Assembly (NCBI GenBank): GCA_041741455.1
Contig: JBGSJZ010000059.1
Location: 1-64,000, forward strand
Direction of reading: 5' to 3'
DNA from: CALESS01 sp041741455
GTDB lineage: Bacteria; Chloroflexota; Anaerolineae; Anaerolineales; Anaerolineaceae
Length of the DNA stretch: 64,000 nucleotides
The translations under genes were made by a program, and so were the position numbers. Every line of letters begins with the position of its first letter. The stretch's first letter is position 1. Below are positions 61,747-64,000 of the stretch, piece by piece. The notes under the pieces are model-generated. The model had not been told where the DNA came from. It searched no databases and worked only from the letters and a program-made list of their open reading frames with translations.

Positions 61747-62190
61747 TTATTCAACATCATTATACGTCCAATAACGGTTGGCGATAAAGTTCCATGCCAT
61801 CACCACCAGGACTGCAATGGCCAGGGAAACATTGTGACCGATGAAAGTGGAGGTGAGGAAGAAATTTGGTAGCCAAAGGGCAGCCAACTCGATGAGAAGC
61901 TTCTCCAGCCAGGCAAATAGTGGGGTTCGGATGGCAAGACCAATTAGTGAGACGATGGTGAATTGAAAAACCTGGCGCCCGATGGGCTTTGTGCGTGAAT
62001 CTGGATACGTCCAATAGCGGTTCCAGGTGAAATTGGAAAGAACGGCGAAAATGAAGGAGACCACGCTGGCCCAAATAGCGGGCATAATTTTTGTAGTTGC
62101 CAGCAGGTTAAAAATGCCAAAATCGACGACCGCGCCCATGGCGCCTACAGCGGCAAAGCGTAGAAAACGACCACGTTCTTTTGATTTCAA
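61747..62190 (-). CDS. GtrA-family membrane protein
   Basis: A 147-residue protein with four TM helices. FLRFAAVGAMGAVVDFGIFNLL and NFTWNRYWTYPD, repeated at the end as NFIANRYWTY, are GtrA signatures. The family is thought to help flip polyprenyl-phosphate-linked sugars used by GT-C glycosyltransferases, so it may serve the GT-C genes at 43-54 kb. It starts 4 bases after the UDP-glucuronate decarboxylase gene. Confidence 0.92.
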   Translation of the reverse strand: MKSKERGRFLRFAAVGAMGAVVDFGIFNLLATTKIMPAIWASVVSFIFAVLSNFTWNRYWTYPDSRTKPIGRQVFQFTIVSLIGLAIRTPLFAWLEKLLIELAALWLPNFFLTSTFIGHNVSLAIAVLVVMAWNFIANRYWTYNDVE

Positions 62191-62193
62191 AAT

Positions 62194-63150
62194 CTAGATT
62201 CCTAACTGTTCAGCAAAATACGGAATGGTATGATTGATGCCTTCTTCCAACTGCACTTGCGGTTCCCAGCCCAGAATGGTGCGGGCGCGGGTGATGTCTG
62301 GTCGGCGGCGTTGAGGGTCATCTCCCAGACGTTGGGCGGGCTTGTGGAGGATGCCGGCCGGGTTGCCCACCAACCGGTTAATAATCTGGGCAAATTCCAG
62401 GATTGACATTTCAACGGGGTTGCCAATATTGACCGGGTCGTGTTCATCCGACATCAACAAGCGGTAGATACCTTCCACCAAGTCATTCACAAAACAAAAA
62501 GAACGAGTCTGGGTGCCGTCACCATACACGGTGAGGGGCTCATGACGCAGAGCCTGTTGGATGAAATTAGGCACAACCCGCCCATCATCCAGGCGCATAC
62601 GTGGACCATAGGTGTTGAAAATTCGCACGATACGGGTGTCAATTCCATGGGTGCGGTGATATGCCATGGTCAAGGCTTCAGCAAACCGCTTGGCTTCATC
62701 ATAAACGGAACGTACGCCGATTGGATCGCAATGGCCCCAGTAAGTTTCCTTCTGGGGGTGTTCAAGCGGATCGCCGTAGATTTCACTGGTGGAGGCCAGC
62801 AGGAAGCGGGCCTGGTGGGCGCGGGCCAACCCCAACCCGTTATGTGTGCCTAGCGCCCCGGCTTTCATGGTCTGGATGGGTAAATTTGTATACCCATACG
62901 GTGAGGCTGGGTTGGGGCTGGCAGGGGAGGCAAAATGCATGACCACATCAACATGGCCAGGGACAAAAATAAAATTGGATACATCATGGCGAATGAATTC
63001 AAAACTGGGATGGTTCGCCAGGTGGGCGAGGTTTTGTGGGTTACCAGTGACGAAATTGTCCATTCCCACCACCCCATGCCCTTCAGTTAAAAGCCTTTCA
63101 CACAGGTGAGAACCGAGAAAACCGGCTGCTCCAGTTATCAAGATCCGCAT
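62194..63150 (-). CDS. UDP-glucuronate decarboxylase (UDP-xylose synthase)
   Basis: A 318-residue extended SDR enzyme converting UDP-glucuronate to UDP-xylose. MRILITGAAGFLGSHLCERL is the NAD site, LASTSEIYGDPLEHPQKE and YDEAKRFAEALTMAY hold the catalytic Thr/Ser, Tyr and Lys, and RIFNTYGPRMRLDDGRVVPNF is diagnostic of the UXS branch. AAAGGAA precedes the ATG at 63150; longer in-frame starts extend into the upstream gene. It may supply xylose or a derived sugar to surface glycans. Confidence 0.9.
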   Translation of the reverse strand: MRILITGAAGFLGSHLCERLLTEGHGVVGMDNFVTGNPQNLAHLANHPSFEFIRHDVSNFIFVPGHVDVVMHFASPASPNPASPYGYTNLPIQTMKAGALGTHNGLGLARAHQARFLLASTSEIYGDPLEHPQKETYWGHCDPIGVRSVYDEAKRFAEALTMAYHRTHGIDTRIVRIFNTYGPRMRLDDGRVVPNFIQQALRHEPLTVYGDGTQTRSFCFVNDLVEGIYRLLMSDEHDPVNIGNPVEMSILEFAQIINRLVGNPAGILHKPAQRLGDDPQRRRPDITRARTILGWEPQVQLEEGINHTIPYFAEQLGI

Positions 63151-63160
63151 GGTATTCCTT

Positions 63161-64000
63161 TCACTTCCAGCTAATTTGAGTAAGCAGGCCATCCCCGGTG
63201 ATTTGCGAACTTTCACCCGTGGTTGGGTTGACCAAATATAGGTTGCCCTGGTAAATGACGGCCAGTAAGGATTCGCCATCCTCAGTAGGAGACGACCAGA
63301 CGACTTGTTGAGGATTTAGGCCGGGTGAATCAGCAGGGGGAAAGACGGATCGTTTATTTGAGCCATCCTGTTCCATGATCCATAACCGATAACGCGAATC
63401 AGCACTCTGGCGGGGGAAGATGGCATGCAAATAGGCGACAGAGAAACGTCCCTCTTCATTCAACGGTGAAACGGCCGGGTACGCAAACATACCAGTTTCC
63501 GTTACCAGGTCTGCCAGCTTGGATGGTTGCAGGTTGAGAGCTGAAATATTGAATAACTCCGATGATTCTGGATCAGATGGTCCAGTTTCGCTCGGATGAG
63601 TGACTGTAAAAATCAACTGCGAATCGGGTGACCAGGAAGCACCGGGTACCCAAGCCCAGTTGCTGCGGGTTTGATATGGGGTGATATCCAATAATGATTG
63701 TAATTGCCCTTCCTCGATATCAACCAGGCCAATTGAGTCTGAACGGACATAAAGAAGAGTTTGACCATCAGGTGAAAACTTGAATTGAGTGCCCCACCAA
63801 CCATATAGGCCACCGGAAGCCGGGGGCAATACTTCATCCACCGGGGAAAGGTTGCCGGCATTACTGAAAGTGAGTTGATTTAGGTCGTTGTTCGCTTGCC
63901 AGCCCGGGGCGGCTGAACGCGGTTCTACGGTTGAGTAAATGACCGTATTGGCTTTGTTCGGTAGCCAATCGGCAAATGAAATGACATTCTTCGCCTGCAA
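63161..64000 (-). CDS. TolB/WD40-like beta-propeller protein (5' end outside the window)
   Basis: At least 279 residues, open to the right edge, so the true start and any signal peptide are not seen. Repeats of the type FSPDGQTLLYVRSDSIGLVDIEEG, WSPDSQLIFTV, YRLWIMEQDGSNKRSVFP and YQGNLYLVNPTTGESSQITG are those of TolB-like PD40 propellers, usually extracytoplasmic. It ends 10 bases before the UDP-glucuronate decarboxylase start. The role is unknown. Confidence 0.8.
   Translation of the reverse strand: MQAKNVISFADWLPNKANTVIYSTVEPRSAAPGWQANNDLNQLTFSNAGNLSPVDEVLPPASGGLYGWWGTQFKFSPDGQTLLYVRSDSIGLVDIEEGQLQSLLDITPYQTRSNWAWVPGASWSPDSQLIFTVTHPSETGPSDPESSELFNISALNLQPSKLADLVTETGMFAYPAVSPLNEEGRFSVAYLHAIFPRQSADSRYRLWIMEQDGSNKRSVFPPADSPGLNPQQVVWSSPTEDGESLLAVIYQGNLYLVNPTTGESSQITGDGLLTQISWK

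Noticed and set aside
1..64000. CRISPR arrays, prophage, transposases, rRNA
   Set aside because: No regularly spaced repeats, phage structural genes, transposase frames or rRNA signature sequences were seen.

Overview
The window looks like a chromosomal segment of a Chloroflexota bacterium, most likely Anaerolineae-like. This is inferred from gene content and organisation only: mid-range GC, many polytopic GT-C glycosyltransferases in tandem, a kinase/PP2C/FHA signalling cassette, a pyrophosphate-type phosphofructokinase beside a long class II aldolase, lone BchI-like ATPase, and MurA with Asp in place of the catalytic Cys. No rRNA, tRNA, CRISPR array, transposase or phage gene was seen.

Region 1 (about 1-16.9 kb, mostly minus strand) is a carbohydrate locus. 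It holds a large glycan-phosphorylase-like protein, a GH16 endo-beta-glucanase lipoprotein, a complete MalEFG-type ABC importer without its ATPase, a 69-residue protein that is only a LacI helix-turn-helix, and a 1194-residue hybrid regulator (LacI-type sugar-sensing domain, histidine kinase, two receivers, AraC output). A plausible reading is extracellular beta-glucan cleavage, oligosaccharide uptake and phosphorolysis. Next to it are a fusion of an extracytoplasmic amidotransferase-like domain to a Wzx/MATE-type flippase, the wreck of a GH38 alpha-mannosidase, and a decayed copy of a pstB 3' end.

Region 2 (17.3-21.7 kb) is the phosphate importer: pstS-pstC-pstA-pstB on the minus strand, and a second, divergent pstB on the plus strand. 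The pstS promoter places its start at the initiation codon, which suggests leaderless mRNA. Region 3 (21.7-29.9 kb) contains small housekeeping and redox genes: an FMN reductase, TerC, GNAT, a DsrE/YedF-like protein, an SDR reductase under a perfect TetR-type palindrome, rpmF with a consensus promoter, acylphosphatase, a gluzincin-type membrane peptidase, a HEAT-repeat protein and an RseP-like site-2 protease.

Region 4 (30.1-36.5 kb, plus strand) is a compact phospho-signalling cassette: Ser/Thr kinase with a PQQ-type beta-propeller, PP2C phosphatase, J-domain/VWA fusion, zinc-ribbon/FHA protein, a 79-residue unknown, an OmpR-type response regulator and thioredoxin. The J-VWA/FHA/79-residue trio is the best candidate in the window for a poorly described system.

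Region 5 (36.5-54.1 kb) starts with murA, an alpha/beta hydrolase, a YyaL/DUF255 protein and an acetyltransferase-like protein, then has eight polytopic GT-C-type proteins, seven of them in two overlapping plus-strand runs separated by an antisense C-N hydrolase. Region 6 (54.2-64 kb) has a DegS-like kinase, PPi-type PFK, class II aldolase, a Nudix hydrolase, RsmD, a URO-D-like protein, a TPR protein, a BchI-like ATPase, GtrA, UDP-glucuronate decarboxylase and a beta-propeller protein cut by the window edge.

Intergenic DNA contains several repeat relics (REP-like and hairpin elements), terminators and candidate operators, listed individually.
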